A DNA stretch of 64,000 nt, taken from the NCBI RefSeq assembly GCF_009184545.1, contig NZ_QJOW01000001.1:1-64000 (forward strand), read 5' to 3'. Positions 1-9,200 of this stretch are shown piece after piece. The DNA comes from Halosegnis rubeus. Its GTDB lineage: Archaea > Halobacteriota > Halobacteria > Halobacteriales > Haloarculaceae. The notes under the pieces were generated by a model. It saw only the letters and a program-made list of their open reading frames with translations. It was not told the DNA's origin and made no database searches. The translations under genes and the position numbers were made by a program. Position 1 is the stretch's first letter; each line of letters opens with the position of its first letter.

Positions 1-277
1 TCGCTGTTTATTGATTGTTGATATGTTTACTTAATGGTTCGTATCTTGTGCGGCGATTCATCCCCTCCCTACTCACTCGCAATACTCGCTCCTTGAGGAA
101 GGGGCATTCTCGCCTCATTCTGGTAAAGAGAACCGCGTCATCTAATTCACGGCGTGAAACGTGCGTTTCACAGACGCACCGTCTTCCGGGGTACTGTCGT
201 ACAAGGTCTCCCGGATATTCTCCACGATAAGGCGCTGTAGTGACGATTCTGTGTCCGAATTGGGACTGCGAACAGAA
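1..277. other. gene-free left edge with a possible IS200/IS605-type end
   Basis: I see no convincing gene here. The first 60 bases are much more AT-rich than the rest of the window. On the minus strand they read as an AT-rich leader running off the window edge, preceded by a small hairpin at 89-105 (CCTT, loop GAGG, AAGG, in a GCTCCTTGAGGAAGGGGC context). Short C-rich/G-rich hairpins followed by an AT-rich leader occur at the ends of haloarchaeal IS200/IS605 elements, so a transposon body may lie left of position 1. That is inference. A separate perfect inverted repeat, GTGAAAC-GTGC-GTTTCAC, lies at 154-171, between the toxin gene's 3-prime side and the edge. Confidence 0.3.
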
Positions 278-619
278 TCACAGCCAGTTCCTGCTGACGT
301 ATTCGAGGACGATGTCGGACTGGTCGAGATACTGTGCCATTTCGTGAACTGCGTCTCCAACCTCGCGCGTAGACAGGGTCTGGTCCCGTTGAAAGAGAAC
401 GCCGGCGGTGTCCTTGACGTCTAGTTCGGTGAAGAAATCGTCGTCCTGCGTGAGAATCAGACGACCGTATTCGCGGGCGTACCGGGCGATCGACTCGTCT
501 TCACTCCCGAGTCCGAGCTCTGTGACATCGTCGAGACGCTCGACATCGTGGCCGAGTTTTCGCAGGTAGTTAACTGTCGCTCGCTTGACGTTCTCGTCGG
601 CGAGGATTCGGTACGCCAT
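278..619 (-). CDS. DUF5615-type PIN-like nuclease, probable toxin
   Basis: This 113-residue protein begins with ILADENV (Asp8, Glu9) and has a second acidic cluster, LTQDDDF, in its middle. These are the hallmarks of the DUF5615/Mut7-C PIN-like fold, whose members are presumed metal-dependent RNases. It is the second gene of a two-gene unit: its ATG overlaps the TGA of the DUF433 gene upstream (ATGA). That coupling and pairing are typical of type II toxin-antitoxin modules of this class, in which the PIN-like partner is the toxin. No RNA target can be inferred. The length is normal for the family and no damage is visible. Confidence 0.8.
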   Translation of the reverse strand: MAYRILADENVKRATVNYLRKLGHDVERLDDVTELGLGSEDESIARYAREYGRLILTQDDDFFTELDVKDTAGVLFQRDQTLSTREVGDAVHEMAQYLDQSDIVLEYVSRNWL

Positions 620-900
620 CAGTCGCGGACGTCATCAGGGTCGGTGGTCAGGTGCTTGTGATCCTCGACTACCGACTCGCGCTGGCGTTCGACGGTGCGC
701 ATCTCTTCCGGGTGATCGTGGTAGTACGTGAGCGCTCGATAGACATCGGCCACGTCGATGTCGTGACGATCAGCGACGGTCCGCGGTTCGAGGCCACGGT
801 CCTCGACCTGCGTCTTGATGAACTGAACGCTGATTCGTCGGCCTTCGAGATGTGGCTCGTCATGTAGCTCCCGCACGATTCGCCTCGTCACTTGGCTCAT
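619..900 (-). CDS. DUF433 family antitoxin-like protein
   Basis: The protein is 93 residues if started at the ATG at 900 (MSQVTRRIV). The open frame extends 17 codons further upstream, but the added residues look non-coding. The middle carries the DUF433 helix-turn-helix-like core (TVADRHDIDVADVYRALTYY), followed by an acidic, charged tail. DUF433 proteins are usually found directly upstream of DUF5615 PIN-like genes and are thought to act as antitoxins and autorepressors. The four-base overlap with the next gene supports co-translation. I see no clear operator upstream. Confidence 0.8.
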   Translation of the reverse strand: MSQVTRRIVRELHDEPHLEGRRISVQFIKTQVEDRGLEPRTVADRHDIDVADVYRALTYYHDHPEEMRTVERQRESVVEDHKHLTTDPDDVRD

Positions 901-1131
901 ACGATTTCTATGCCACCATCGTACTTGAACACCCGGTTCGGGAAGGATCATCTAGTGCTCGGGGTGGAGACACGACTGCGATCAGTCCCGCGTCATCTGA
1001 TCTGCACAGTTGACGCTTCGTTCTGCTCGCTTCTTTCTTTCTCCCTCGAGCACCTGCAACAGCGACTTCCACAGTGAGAACATCTGACCCGATAGGGACT
1101 GTTTTACCAACCCCGCGGCGAGGAATACGAG
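901..1131. other. intergenic region with a TATA-like box
   Basis: No gene is supported. A TATA-like box GTTTTACC at 1101-1108 lies 24-31 nt before the GTG at 1132, the usual spacing for a leaderless haloarchaeal transcript. The remainder (901-1100) shows only weak, composition-driven open frames. Confidence 0.4.
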
Positions 1132-1288
1132 GTGAGGTTGTTCCGCGTCGTCTTCTTCGTCGGCGGGATCATCATGATGATCTGTGTTTCTGATTCAGGC
1201 CGCCGCAATCGGCGTCCTCGCAATTCTGTACGGGTCACAGGTCGCCACCGGGCAGGCCAGTCTCCGCCCGGCCGAAGCCGAAGGCTGA
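1132..1288 (+). pseudogene. frameshifted mini membrane protein
   Basis: A GTG at 1132 sits at leaderless distance from the TATA-like box at 1101-1108. It opens a hydrophobic stretch, VRLFRVVFFVGGIIMMIC. After about 18 codons this frame turns into Arg-rich noise, while the next frame from about 1184 continues with a plausible second hydrophobic segment (VFLIQAAAIGVLAILYGSQ) and a short tail ending in TGA at 1286-1288. The simplest reading is one small two-helix membrane protein of about 51 residues split by a single-base shift near 1180. I do not recognise a family. A sequencing error is equally possible, as is chance in a GC-rich genome. Confidence 0.4.
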
Positions 1289-1462
1289 TCTGGTCTCTTC
1301 TCGCCTTCTCCGTCGCTTTTCCGTGAGCCGCGTCCGTCTCGGGCGAGGTAGCGGTGACGGCCAGAGCTATGGGCAGATGCCGTGTACGGTGGCTCGTATG
1401 CAACCTTGGTTCGTGACTCCACGGTCCGGTAACCGTCCGACTCGACGACTTCGGAGGCTGCG

Positions 1463-2569
1463 ATGACCGGTCTCAAGGACGTAACGCTCCGTGAGGGCGC
1501 ACAGATGCCGGGGCTGGACATCAGCGACGAGCAGGGCCGCGCCGTCATCGAGGCGCTCGCCTCCCTCGGAGTCGAGCGGGTCGAACTCTCTTTTCCCAGA
1601 GCAACGCCGCGCGAGTCGTGGCATCGAGCGGCCGAACACCACGGGCTAGAGACCGCGGCACTCGCGCGGTCGATTCCGGCCGACGTCGAGGCTGCCCTCG
1701 CGGTCGAGCCGGACGAAATCGAGATCATCATCACTACCTCCGCGGTCCAACTGGAGCACGCGCTCGGAGAATCGCGGGAGGCGGCAGAGACGATGATGCG
1801 CGAAGCCGTCGAACTGGCGGCCGACGGTGGCGTCCGGGTCGGAGTTACGCTGATGGATGCGATTCGCGCCGACCGAGACGTTCTCGATAGCTACGCCGAG
1901 ACCGCCGCTGTGGCGGGGGCGAGCCACGTTACTGTCGCAGACACGACCGGGGCGGGCGACCCGAGCAGCGTCGCCGAGACGGTTCGGGGCGTGGTCGAGA
2001 CCGTCGGCCACGGAGTAGACGTGACGATTCACCCACACGACGACATGGACGTCGGTGCGGCGAACGCCAAGGCGGGCGTCGAGGCCGGCGCGGACAGCGT
2101 CGACGCCACCGTCGGTGGTCTCGGCGAGCGGGCGGGAAACGCTCCTCTGGAGGCCGTCGCTGTCCTGTTGGCGGAACACGGCGACCCGTTCGACATCGAC
2201 CACGAGCAGCTGACGCCCGTCTGTCGCCGGGTCCACGAGCTACTCGACGTTCCACTCGACCCCACCACCCCCGTCATCGGGGAGGCGGTCCACCGCCACG
2301 AGAGCGGTCTCCACACTGCGGCGATGCTCCGCGACCCGACTGCGTACGAGGGGTTCGACCCGACTCGCTACGGGGCCGACCGACACCTCCTCTTTGGCCA
2401 CGGAACCGGGAGCGGTGCCGTCCGAGCAATGCTCGCAGATGCCGGCATTGAGCCGACCGACGACACCATTGCTCGCGCACTCGACGCGATTCAGGAGGCA
2501 GCGACCGACCGAGGGGAACCGCTCGCCGAGCAGGAAGCACGCGAAATCGTCCACGAACACGTCGAGTGA
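1463..2569 (+). CDS. homocitrate/2-isopropylmalate synthase-family enzyme
   Basis: This 368-residue protein belongs to the DRE-TIM (HMGL-like) acyltransferases that condense acetyl-CoA with a 2-oxo acid. The N-terminus has TLREGAQMPG, matching the DRE catalytic/metal motif in the form LREG. A metal-binding HPHDDMD lies near residue 195, and the family signature GGLGERAGNAPLE follows near 217-229. The C-terminal part has HESGLHTAAML and FGHGTGSGAV, as in LeuA, NifV and homocitrate synthases. There is no C-terminal allosteric LeuA domain, so it is shorter than biosynthetic LeuA (about 500 residues) and closer in layout to homocitrate or Re-citrate synthases. The exact substrate cannot be read from sequence. 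No other leucine or lysine genes lie nearby. Confidence 0.8.
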   Translation: MTGLKDVTLREGAQMPGLDISDEQGRAVIEALASLGVERVELSFPRATPRESWHRAAEHHGLETAALARSIPADVEAALAVEPDEIEIIITTSAVQLEHALGESREAAETMMREAVELAADGGVRVGVTLMDAIRADRDVLDSYAETAAVAGASHVTVADTTGAGDPSSVAETVRGVVETVGHGVDVTIHPHDDMDVGAANAKAGVEAGADSVDATVGGLGERAGNAPLEAVAVLLAEHGDPFDIDHEQLTPVCRRVHELLDVPLDPTTPVIGEAVHRHESGLHTAAMLRDPTAYEGFDPTRYGADRHLLFGHGTGSGAVRAMLADAGIEPTDDTIARALDAIQEAATDRGEPLAEQEAREIVHEHVE

Positions 2570-2587
2570 CGGCCTAAGGGGTCGTGG

Positions 2588-2689
2588 CTACTCGCCGTCC
2601 GTCCAGTCGAAGACCGTGTCGAGATCGCGTGGCACGTGGTCGACGTGGTACCATCGGAATGATGCGCGACACCACCTCTCCGGCCGCAA
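2588..2689 (-). CDS. short ORF or gene remnant, unknown
   Basis: A 33-codon frame starting at a TTG at 2689 ends SFRWYHVDHVPRDLDTVFDW then TDGE and TAG. This tail, rich in aromatic and acidic residues, looks like the C-terminus of a real haloarchaeal protein rather than chance, but an in-frame TGA lies directly upstream of the TTG. It converges on the LeuA-like gene with a gap of 18 nt. It is either a very small gene or the 3-prime remnant of a larger one. I do not recognise a family. Confidence 0.3.
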   Translation of the reverse strand: MRPERWCRASFRWYHVDHVPRDLDTVFDWTDGE

Positions 2690-2822
2690 TCAATGGAAGT
2701 ACAATAATCGACAGCGCGGGTCGACATACACACGAGGCGCACGACGGGGGCAAAAAGGTCGCGCGACCGAGACGCGTCCGGAGAACGGACGGCTTACTAC
2801 CCCCACTGCGCTAGCCACGCCG

Positions 2823-4031
2823 ATGTCTGTCGCCCGAAACGTCCGGCAGTCGCCCGCGGTCCTCGTCATTTTCGCGAGCACGCTCATCGCTGTGATGGGC
2901 GTCTCGCTCATCAGCCCCGCGCTTCCCGCCGTCCAAGACGCGCTCAACATTACCGAGTCGCAGGCGAGTCTCCTCCTGTCGGCGTTCACGCTCCCGGGCG
3001 TCGTGCTCACGATTCCCCTCGGGATGTTGGCCGACCGCATCGGCCGCAAGCCGATTCTCGTCCCGTCGCTCGTCCTGTTTGGACTCTGTGGTAGCGGTAT
3101 CGTCTTCATGGAGTCGGCGATTCCCATCTCGCTTGGTCCCGTCGTTCTCGCCGAGGCGTTCCCCGTCATCCTCGCGCTCCGGGCAGTCCAGGGAGCCGCG
3201 AGCAGCGCCATCGCGATGGTCACGGTCACGCTCATCGGGGACAGCTTCGACGGCGACACGCGCCGGAAGCTCATCGGGACCAACGCCGCCATCCTCGCGT
3301 TCGGCGCGGCGGCGTATCCGCTGCTCGGCGGTGCCCTCGCCACTATCGCGTGGACCGTCCCGTTCCTCTGTTTCGGGCTCGGGCTCGTCGTCGCGGTCCC
3401 CGGGCTGTTCGTGCTCTCGGAGCCGGAGCGAAAGCAAGTCGAGGACGGAGAGGGACTCCGCGCCTTCCTCACCGGCCCAACCTCGCTGCGACCGTACGCC
3501 GTGCTCTACGCCGCCATCCTCGGCATCTTCGTCATCCTCTACGGCGCACAGCTGACGGCGGTCCCGTTCTTGCTCGATAACACCTACCGGCTGTCGTCGT
3601 TGGAAATCGGTCTCTTACTCGGCATCCCGGCGGTCGCGATGGGGACGACCGCCACCCAGACCGACCGCATCCTCGCGCGAGTCACCAGCTTCCAGTCCAT
3701 CGCGCTCGGCTTCGTGGTGTACGGCGTCGGGATGGGTATCGTCGCGACGACGCAGTCGGTCGCCGTCTCCGGCTTCGGACTTCTCCTGTTCGGCTTCGGC
3801 CAGGGCTTTGCCGAACCGATCACCGACACCGCGCTCAACGAACTCGCCCCCGACGAGTTCCGCGGGAGCATCATGAGCGTCCGGACCAGCGTGCTCCGAC
3901 TCGGGACGACAATCGGCCCGCCGGTGTGTACCGTCGCCGCGCTCCGGGTCGGCTACCGACACACCCTCCTCGCCGGCGGCGTCCTCGCGGGCGTGGTCGG
4001 ACTCTGCTGGCTCGCCGCCAGCTATCGGTGA
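2823..4031 (+). CDS. MFS transporter
   Basis: The protein is 402 residues with about twelve hydrophobic segments. The first helix is VLVIFASTLIAVMGVSLISPALP. Between helices 2 and 3 is the MFS signature GMLADRIGRKP, near residue 70. This layout fits the drug/proton antiporter branch (DHA1), which exports small molecules using the ion gradient. The ATG at 2823 is chosen because the hydrophobic N-terminus begins there and a TATA-like sequence (GCTTACTAC) lies about 27 nt upstream; the open frame extends far upstream without likely coding. The next gene is a TetR regulator with an operator-like palindrome between them, so it may be part of the exporter cluster. Substrate unknown. Confidence 0.85.
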   Translation: MSVARNVRQSPAVLVIFASTLIAVMGVSLISPALPAVQDALNITESQASLLLSAFTLPGVVLTIPLGMLADRIGRKPILVPSLVLFGLCGSGIVFMESAIPISLGPVVLAEAFPVILALRAVQGAASSAIAMVTVTLIGDSFDGDTRRKLIGTNAAILAFGAAAYPLLGGALATIAWTVPFLCFGLGLVVAVPGLFVLSEPERKQVEDGEGLRAFLTGPTSLRPYAVLYAAILGIFVILYGAQLTAVPFLLDNTYRLSSLEIGLLLGIPAVAMGTTATQTDRILARVTSFQSIALGFVVYGVGMGIVATTQSVAVSGFGLLLFGFGQGFAEPITDTALNELAPDEFRGSIMSVRTSVLRLGTTIGPPVCTVAALRVGYRHTLLAGGVLAGVVGLCWLAASYR

Positions 4032-4074
4032 CACTCGCCGTGCGCTACGCCCGCACCCGCAACGCTCATTACTG

Positions 4075-4088
4075 ACTGAACGTTCAGT
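4075..4088. promoter_or_regulatory. palindromic operator upstream of tetR
   Basis: ACTGAACGTTCAGT is a perfect 14-bp palindrome about 60 nt before the tetR start. The same half-site, CTGAACG/CGTTCAG, recurs with 4 bp more spacing at 6188-6203 before the RND gene. TetR proteins bind such inverted repeats, so autoregulation is likely (inference). Confidence 0.6.
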
Positions 4089-4147
4089 ATATCCGTGTCC
4101 GATTCGAGCCAACTCGCCGCGGTGAGGGCTGTGGGGGTGGTGCACGC

Positions 4148-4738
4148 GTGAGCGGCGGCCCCGACAGCCGCGAACAGATTATGCGGGCGGCCTTCGCGGC
4201 GCTCGCGACCCACGGCTACGCCGACCTGACCGTCGCGCGAATCGCCGACGAGTTCGCGAAGAGCAAGTCGCTGTTGTACTACCACTACGACGCAAAAGAC
4301 GACATCCTGCGGTCGCTGCTCGATTACGCGACCGACCAGTTTCTCGCGACGCTCGACGCCGAGTCGACCGACGACCCCGCCGCGAATCTCCGCGAGTTCG
4401 TCGACCAACTGCTCCCCGAGTGCCCGGGCGAGGACGTACTCACCGGTCGCCGGGTTATCCTTGAACTCCGAGGGGAGGCGGTCGGCAACCCGGACTTCCG
4501 GGCGACGTTCACGGCGATGGACGACCGACTCCGCGACCGCGTCATCGCGGAGATCGAAGCCGGCGTCGAGCGCGGCCAGTTCGCCGTCGCGGACCCCGAG
4601 ACCGCCGCGACCGAACTGACGATGCTGTTGAACGGCGCGCTGTTGGAGAGTGCGACGACCGACCACGACATCACAGAGCAGGCGCGTGCGACCCTCCACG
4701 CCCGCATCGACGCGCTCGCGGAGGGGCCAAATGAGTAA
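4148..4738 (+). CDS. TetR family transcriptional regulator
   Basis: This 196-residue protein has a typical TetR N-terminal helix-turn-helix at residues 8-55 (IMRAAFAALATHGYADLTVARIADEF ending in LLYYHYDAKDDIL, the conserved recognition-helix and linker region). The C-terminal ligand domain is unspecific. It starts at a GTG and overlaps the MATE gene by 8 bp, so the two are co-transcribed and probably translationally coupled. Palindromes upstream of this gene and upstream of the RND gene share half-sites, which suggests that it represses its own operon and the RND exporter until a toxic ligand is bound. Confidence 0.85.
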   Translation: MSGGPDSREQIMRAAFAALATHGYADLTVARIADEFAKSKSLLYYHYDAKDDILRSLLDYATDQFLATLDAESTDDPAANLREFVDQLLPECPGEDVLTGRRVILELRGEAVGNPDFRATFTAMDDRLRDRVIAEIEAGVERGQFAVADPETAATELTMLLNGALLESATTDHDITEQARATLHARIDALAEGPNE

Positions 4739-6191
4739 CCGCGACGTGAACGTCACCGAGGGTGACATCCTGAAACCCCTCACTGTTCTCGCCGCACCGA
4801 TCGTCCTCTCGCAGCTGTTGCAGGTGGGATATAACCTTGCGGACACTTTCTGGGTCGGCCAGCTCGGCCAGGAGGCGGTGTCGGCGCTGTCGTACTCGTG
4901 GCCGCTGGTCTTCCTGATGATCTCGGTCGCCGGTGGCTTCACCGTCGCCGGGACGGTCCTCGTCGCCCAGAACAAGGGAGCGGGCAATCAAGACCGCGTC
5001 GACTTCGTCGCCGGCCAGACCATCGCGTTCGTCGGCGTGCTCGCGGTCGCGTTCGCCGCGCTCGGGTATCTGCTCACGCCGTGGCTCGTCGGCCTCGTCG
5101 GCGCGGCACCCGGCTCGACCGAGTACGCGCTCGCCGTCGAGTACACCCGAACCGTCTTCCTCGGCGTCGTCTTCATGTTCGGCTTCTTCATCTTTCAGGC
5201 GCTCTTGCGCGGGTGGGGCGACACGAAGACGCCACTCGCGTTGATGATTCTCGGCGTCGCGCTCAACGTCGTCCTCGACCCGTTCCTCATCCTCGGCTTC
5301 GAAGCCGGCCCGCTGTCGATGGTCGGGCTGTCCGGGCTTGAAACGACGGCCTACGAGGCGACCGGCTTCACCGGCTACGGCGTGCAGGGGGCCGCCATCG
5401 CGACGGTGTTCTCCCGCGGCGTCGGCGCTGTCATCGGCATGGCGTGGCTCTTCTCCGGGCGGGTCGGTATCAGCCTCTCGCTGTCCGACCTCCGGCTCGA
5501 CCCCGACACGCTGCGCGATATCGTCTCCATCGGCGCGCCCGCAAGCATCGAGCAGTCGATGCGTGCACTCGGCATCACGGCGCTGACGGCGCTGGTCGCG
5601 ATTGCCGGCGACGACGCCGTCGCCGCGTTCGGCATCGGCAACCGGCTCAACTCCTTGATCTTCCTCCCGGCTATCGGGCTCTCACAGGGCATCGAGACGG
5701 TCGTCGGCCAGAACCTCGGCAACGACCGGCCCGACCGGGCGAAACAGGCCGTCCGATACGCGGTCGGGATGATTGCCGCCGTCCTCGCCGGGGTAACCGT
5801 CGTCGCGGTGGTCTTCGCCGAGCCAATCGTCTCCGTGTTCATCAGCGGCGAAAACGCCGACAGCGTCGTCGATATCGGCGTCTCGTATCTCCAGGTCATC
5901 GGCCCGACGTTCATCTTCCTCGGCGTGTACCAGGTGTGTCAGGGTGCCTTCCGCGGGAGCGGGTCGACCCGCGCGGCGATGATCTTCTCCATCCTCTCGC
6001 TGTGGGTGTTCCGGCTCCCGGTCGCGTACGTACTCGTGACGGCATTCTCGATGGGTGCGGTCGGTATCTGGTACGGCATCGCCGTCTCGAACGTGCTCTC
6101 GCTCGTCGTCGCCGGCGCGTGGTACCTCCGGGGAACGTGGGCCGACGACGTGCTCGACCGCGAGCCGTCGGCCGCGGCCGCCGACGACTGA
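4731..6191 (+). CDS. MATE family efflux transporter
   Basis: The 486-residue membrane protein has about twelve helices in two similar halves. Typical MATE features include VLSQLLQVGYNLADTFWVGQ near the N-terminus and QALLRGWGDTKTPL, with the second-half counterpart QGAFRGSGSTRAAM. MATE proteins export cationic drugs or metabolites using Na+ or H+ gradients. The ATG at 4731 overlaps the end of the TetR gene; the upstream extension is only the shadow of TetR. Its TGA stop (6189-6191) lies inside the inverted repeat at 6188-6203, so the regulatory site for the next gene is embedded in the end of this one. Confidence 0.9.
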   Translation: MSNRDVNVTEGDILKPLTVLAAPIVLSQLLQVGYNLADTFWVGQLGQEAVSALSYSWPLVFLMISVAGGFTVAGTVLVAQNKGAGNQDRVDFVAGQTIAFVGVLAVAFAALGYLLTPWLVGLVGAAPGSTEYALAVEYTRTVFLGVVFMFGFFIFQALLRGWGDTKTPLALMILGVALNVVLDPFLILGFEAGPLSMVGLSGLETTAYEATGFTGYGVQGAAIATVFSRGVGAVIGMAWLFSGRVGISLSLSDLRLDPDTLRDIVSIGAPASIEQSMRALGITALTALVAIAGDDAVAAFGIGNRLNSLIFLPAIGLSQGIETVVGQNLGNDRPDRAKQAVRYAVGMIAAVLAGVTVVAVVFAEPIVSVFISGENADSVVDIGVSYLQVIGPTFIFLGVYQVCQGAFRGSGSTRAAMIFSILSLWVFRLPVAYVLVTAFSMGAVGIWYGIAVSNVLSLVVAGAWYLRGTWADDVLDREPSAAAADD

Positions 6192-6203
6192 ACGACCGTT
6201 CAG
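6188..6203. promoter_or_regulatory. inverted-repeat operator upstream of RND gene
   Basis: CTGAACG-AC-CGTTCAG is a perfect 7-bp inverted repeat with a 2-bp centre, using the same half-site as the palindrome at 4075-4088. It overlaps the MATE stop codon and lies about 85 nt before the RND start, next to a TATA-like ACCGTTATACG at about 6214-6224. It is probably bound by the TetR protein of this cluster. Confidence 0.55.
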
Positions 6204-6250
6204 ACTTTTCGGAACCGTTATACGCGTCCTGTTAGTAGAATAGTACAGAC

Positions 6251-6295
6251 ATGAGTAGCGCCGAGCGCGGACAGCTCACGGGGGAGATTGCGTGA
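6251..6295 (+). other. 14-codon upstream ORF overlapping the RND start
   Basis: An ATG at 6251 opens a 14-codon frame, MSSAERGQLTGEIA, which stops with TGA at 6293-6295, overlapping the GTG start of the RND gene by 2 bases (GTGA). The frames differ, so this is not an N-terminal extension. It may be a translated leader that couples ribosomes to the RND gene, or a chance start. Confidence 0.35.
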
Positions 6296-9200
6296 GCGCC
6301 GTAGACCGTATCGTCGATGGAATCTTAGATCACAGCCGGGCGGTCATCGCGGTGATGCTTCTGTTGACGGTGGTCATCGGTGCCGGTGCGCCGATGGTCG
6401 AACAGACATCCTCGCTCGACCAGTTCCAGACGGACTCCGAGGCGGGCGAGAAGCTGGAGTACTTGGAAGAGAACTTCCAGACTGGCGACGAGAACACCAC
6501 CTCCGCACAGATAATCATCCGCGACGACAACGTCTTGGACCGCGAGTCGCTGCTCGGGAGCATCGCGTACCAACAGACGCTCCGGGCCAACGCGATGATA
6601 AACGAGACGCTCACCGACTCGACACCGACGGTCGGCATCTCGAACATCGTCGCCATCACGGCAATCAGCCAGGAGGAGGGGCGGGACGTACAGCAGCTCG
6701 CGACCGAGTTCCGACAGCTGAATCAGACGGTCACCGAGGAGCGCGCCGCCATCGAAGCGCGCAACGAGACGCTGACCGAGACCACCGGGCTGCTCCGCGA
6801 ACAGCTCACCTTCCTGCGCGAGAATCCGAACGCCGACCCGGCGGCGGCCTTTGAGGAGGTCCGCGCGAACACGCCGGTCGAGTTCACCGAGGAGGACAGC
6901 CAGACATTCGAGCAGGCCGCCCAGCAGCTTCGACAGGCCGAGACGCAGGAAGAAGCCCAACAGGCGTACACGCTCGGCACGCAGGGCGTCTTGAGCGACC
7001 AGTACGAGCGACTCTCCGCGCGCGGCGAGGAGCTTGAAGCGACCGCCGCCGAGCTGGAGTCCGTCGGCGAGCAGCTCCAGACCGAGCGCGAACAGCTTCA
7101 GGACGCACAAAACGCCACGCTCGCGGAGCAGTATCAGCAGCTCGAGTCGATGAACGGCAGCGAAGTCGAATCAACCGTCGCGACCGTCCTCGGTGACGGT
7201 GACGGCTCGGGCGGCGCGAACACGCGTGCGCTCGGCTTCATGCCGACCGACTTCGACACCGGCTCGACGAGCGCGGAGGCGACGATGCTGCTCGTCACGC
7301 AATCCAGCAACGCGCCAGCCGGCAACAACGCGGCGGCTTCCGACGCCGTCATCGACGCACAGCTCGCGATGCAGGACCTCGGCGAATCCGCCGAGGGCGG
7401 CGAGTATCTCATCTTCGGGGCCGGCATCATCAGCGACGAAATCAACAGCTCGATGACAGACAGTCTCCTCATCGTCGGGCCGCTCGCGCTCATCTTCGTC
7501 ATCATCGCGCTCGTGATTGCCTACCGCGACGTGCTCGACATCCTGCTCGGCCTGCTCGGCATCGGCGGGGTGTTGGCGTGGACGTTCGGCTTCATGGGCT
7601 GGGCCGACATCTCGTTTAACCAGCTGATGATTGCGGTGCCGGTGTTGCTCATCGGGCTGAGTATCGACTACGCTATCCACATCTTCATGCGCCACCGTGA
7701 GGAGCGTGGTGACGACGACACGCCGCGCGGCTCGATGCGAGTCGCACTCGCCGGCGTCGGTATCGCGCTCGTCTACGTAACCGCGACGACTGTCATCGGC
7801 TTCCTGTCGAACTTGACGAGCCCAATTCCGCCGATTCGCGACTTCGGTGTCGTGAGCGCGTTCGGTATCACGGCGGCGCTGGCTATCTTCGGCATCCTGA
7901 TGCCGGCGGTGAAGGCCGAACTCGACGAGGCGCTCGAAGCCCGCGGTATCGACCGCCGGAAACGCGCCTTCGGAACCGGCGGCGGTCGGTTCTCCTCCGT
8001 CCTCTCCGTCGGCGCGACCGCCGCACGCCGCGCGCCGTATCTCGTGCTCGTGGTCGTGTTACTCGTCAGCGCCGGCGGGGCCTACGGGGCGACGCAGGTG
8101 GACACCTCCTTCTCACAGGAGGACTTCCTCGCCGAGGAGCCGGCAGACTGGATGAAAGACCTGCCGGAGCCGTTCGCGCCCGGTGAGTACACCGCGAAGT
8201 CGAACCTGGAGTATGTCAACGAGAACTTCATCCGCGAGGACTCGCAGGCACAGATCCTCGTCGAGGGTGACGTGACAGCGGACACCGTTCTCGAACGCGT
8301 CGACACCGCCGAACGGTCTGCGGCCAACAAGGGGGTGACACAGACCCTCTCGAACGGCGACCCCGACGCCACGACGCCGCTGTCCGTGATGCGTGACGTG
8401 GCCGCCACCGACGAGGCGTTCGCCGAAACCTTCGAGAGTGCCGACACCGACGGCGACGAGGTCCCCGACCGCAACGTCGCGGGCGTCTACGACGCGCTGT
8501 ACGAGGCCGCCCCCGACGAGGCGGAGAGCGTCATCTACCAGACCGACGACGGCGAGTACGAGGCGCTGCGGCTCGTCATATCGGTGCAGGGTGGCGCGGG
8601 CGGTGACGCCATCCAGACGCAGATCGGCGAGGTCGCCACCGAACTCGACGGCGACGGGCTGGAGTCGACCGCTACCGGCAGCGCCATCCTGAACAAAATC
8701 GTCCAGGACGAACTGCTCGATACGGTCATCAACAGCCTCATTATCACGCTCGCGGCGACGTTCATCTTCCTGATGGCCGCATACAGAATCACGGAAGGAA
8801 GCGCGACGCTCGGCGCGGTGACGCTGTTGCCCGTCGCGTTCACCGTCACGTGGATTCTGGGGACGATGTATCTGCTCGACATCTCATTCAACGTCCTCAC
8901 GGGGATGATTACGAGTCTCACGGTGGGACTGGGGGTCGCCTACAGCATCCACCTCTCCGAGCGGTACAATCAGGAACTGGCCCGGACGGGTGACGTGTGG
9001 GAGTCGATGGAGCGGGCCGTCACCGGAACCGGCGGTGCGCTGCTCGGCTCCGCGGCGACGACCATCGGCGGCTTCGGCGTGCTCGTGTTCGCCATCCTGC
9101 CGCCGCTCCAGCAGTTCGGTCTCATCACCGGGATGACCATCCTCTATGCGTTCCTCGCGAGCGTGTTGGTGCTCCCGAGCCTGCTCGCCATCTGGACGCG

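Noticed and set aside
154-171. inverted repeat GTGAAAC/GTTTCAC as part of a CRISPR repeat
   Set aside because: Only one copy is present and there is no spacer pattern.
142-360. 72-codon minus-strand frame downstream of the toxin
   Set aside because: It overlaps the end of the toxin gene in another frame and shows no recognisable domain.
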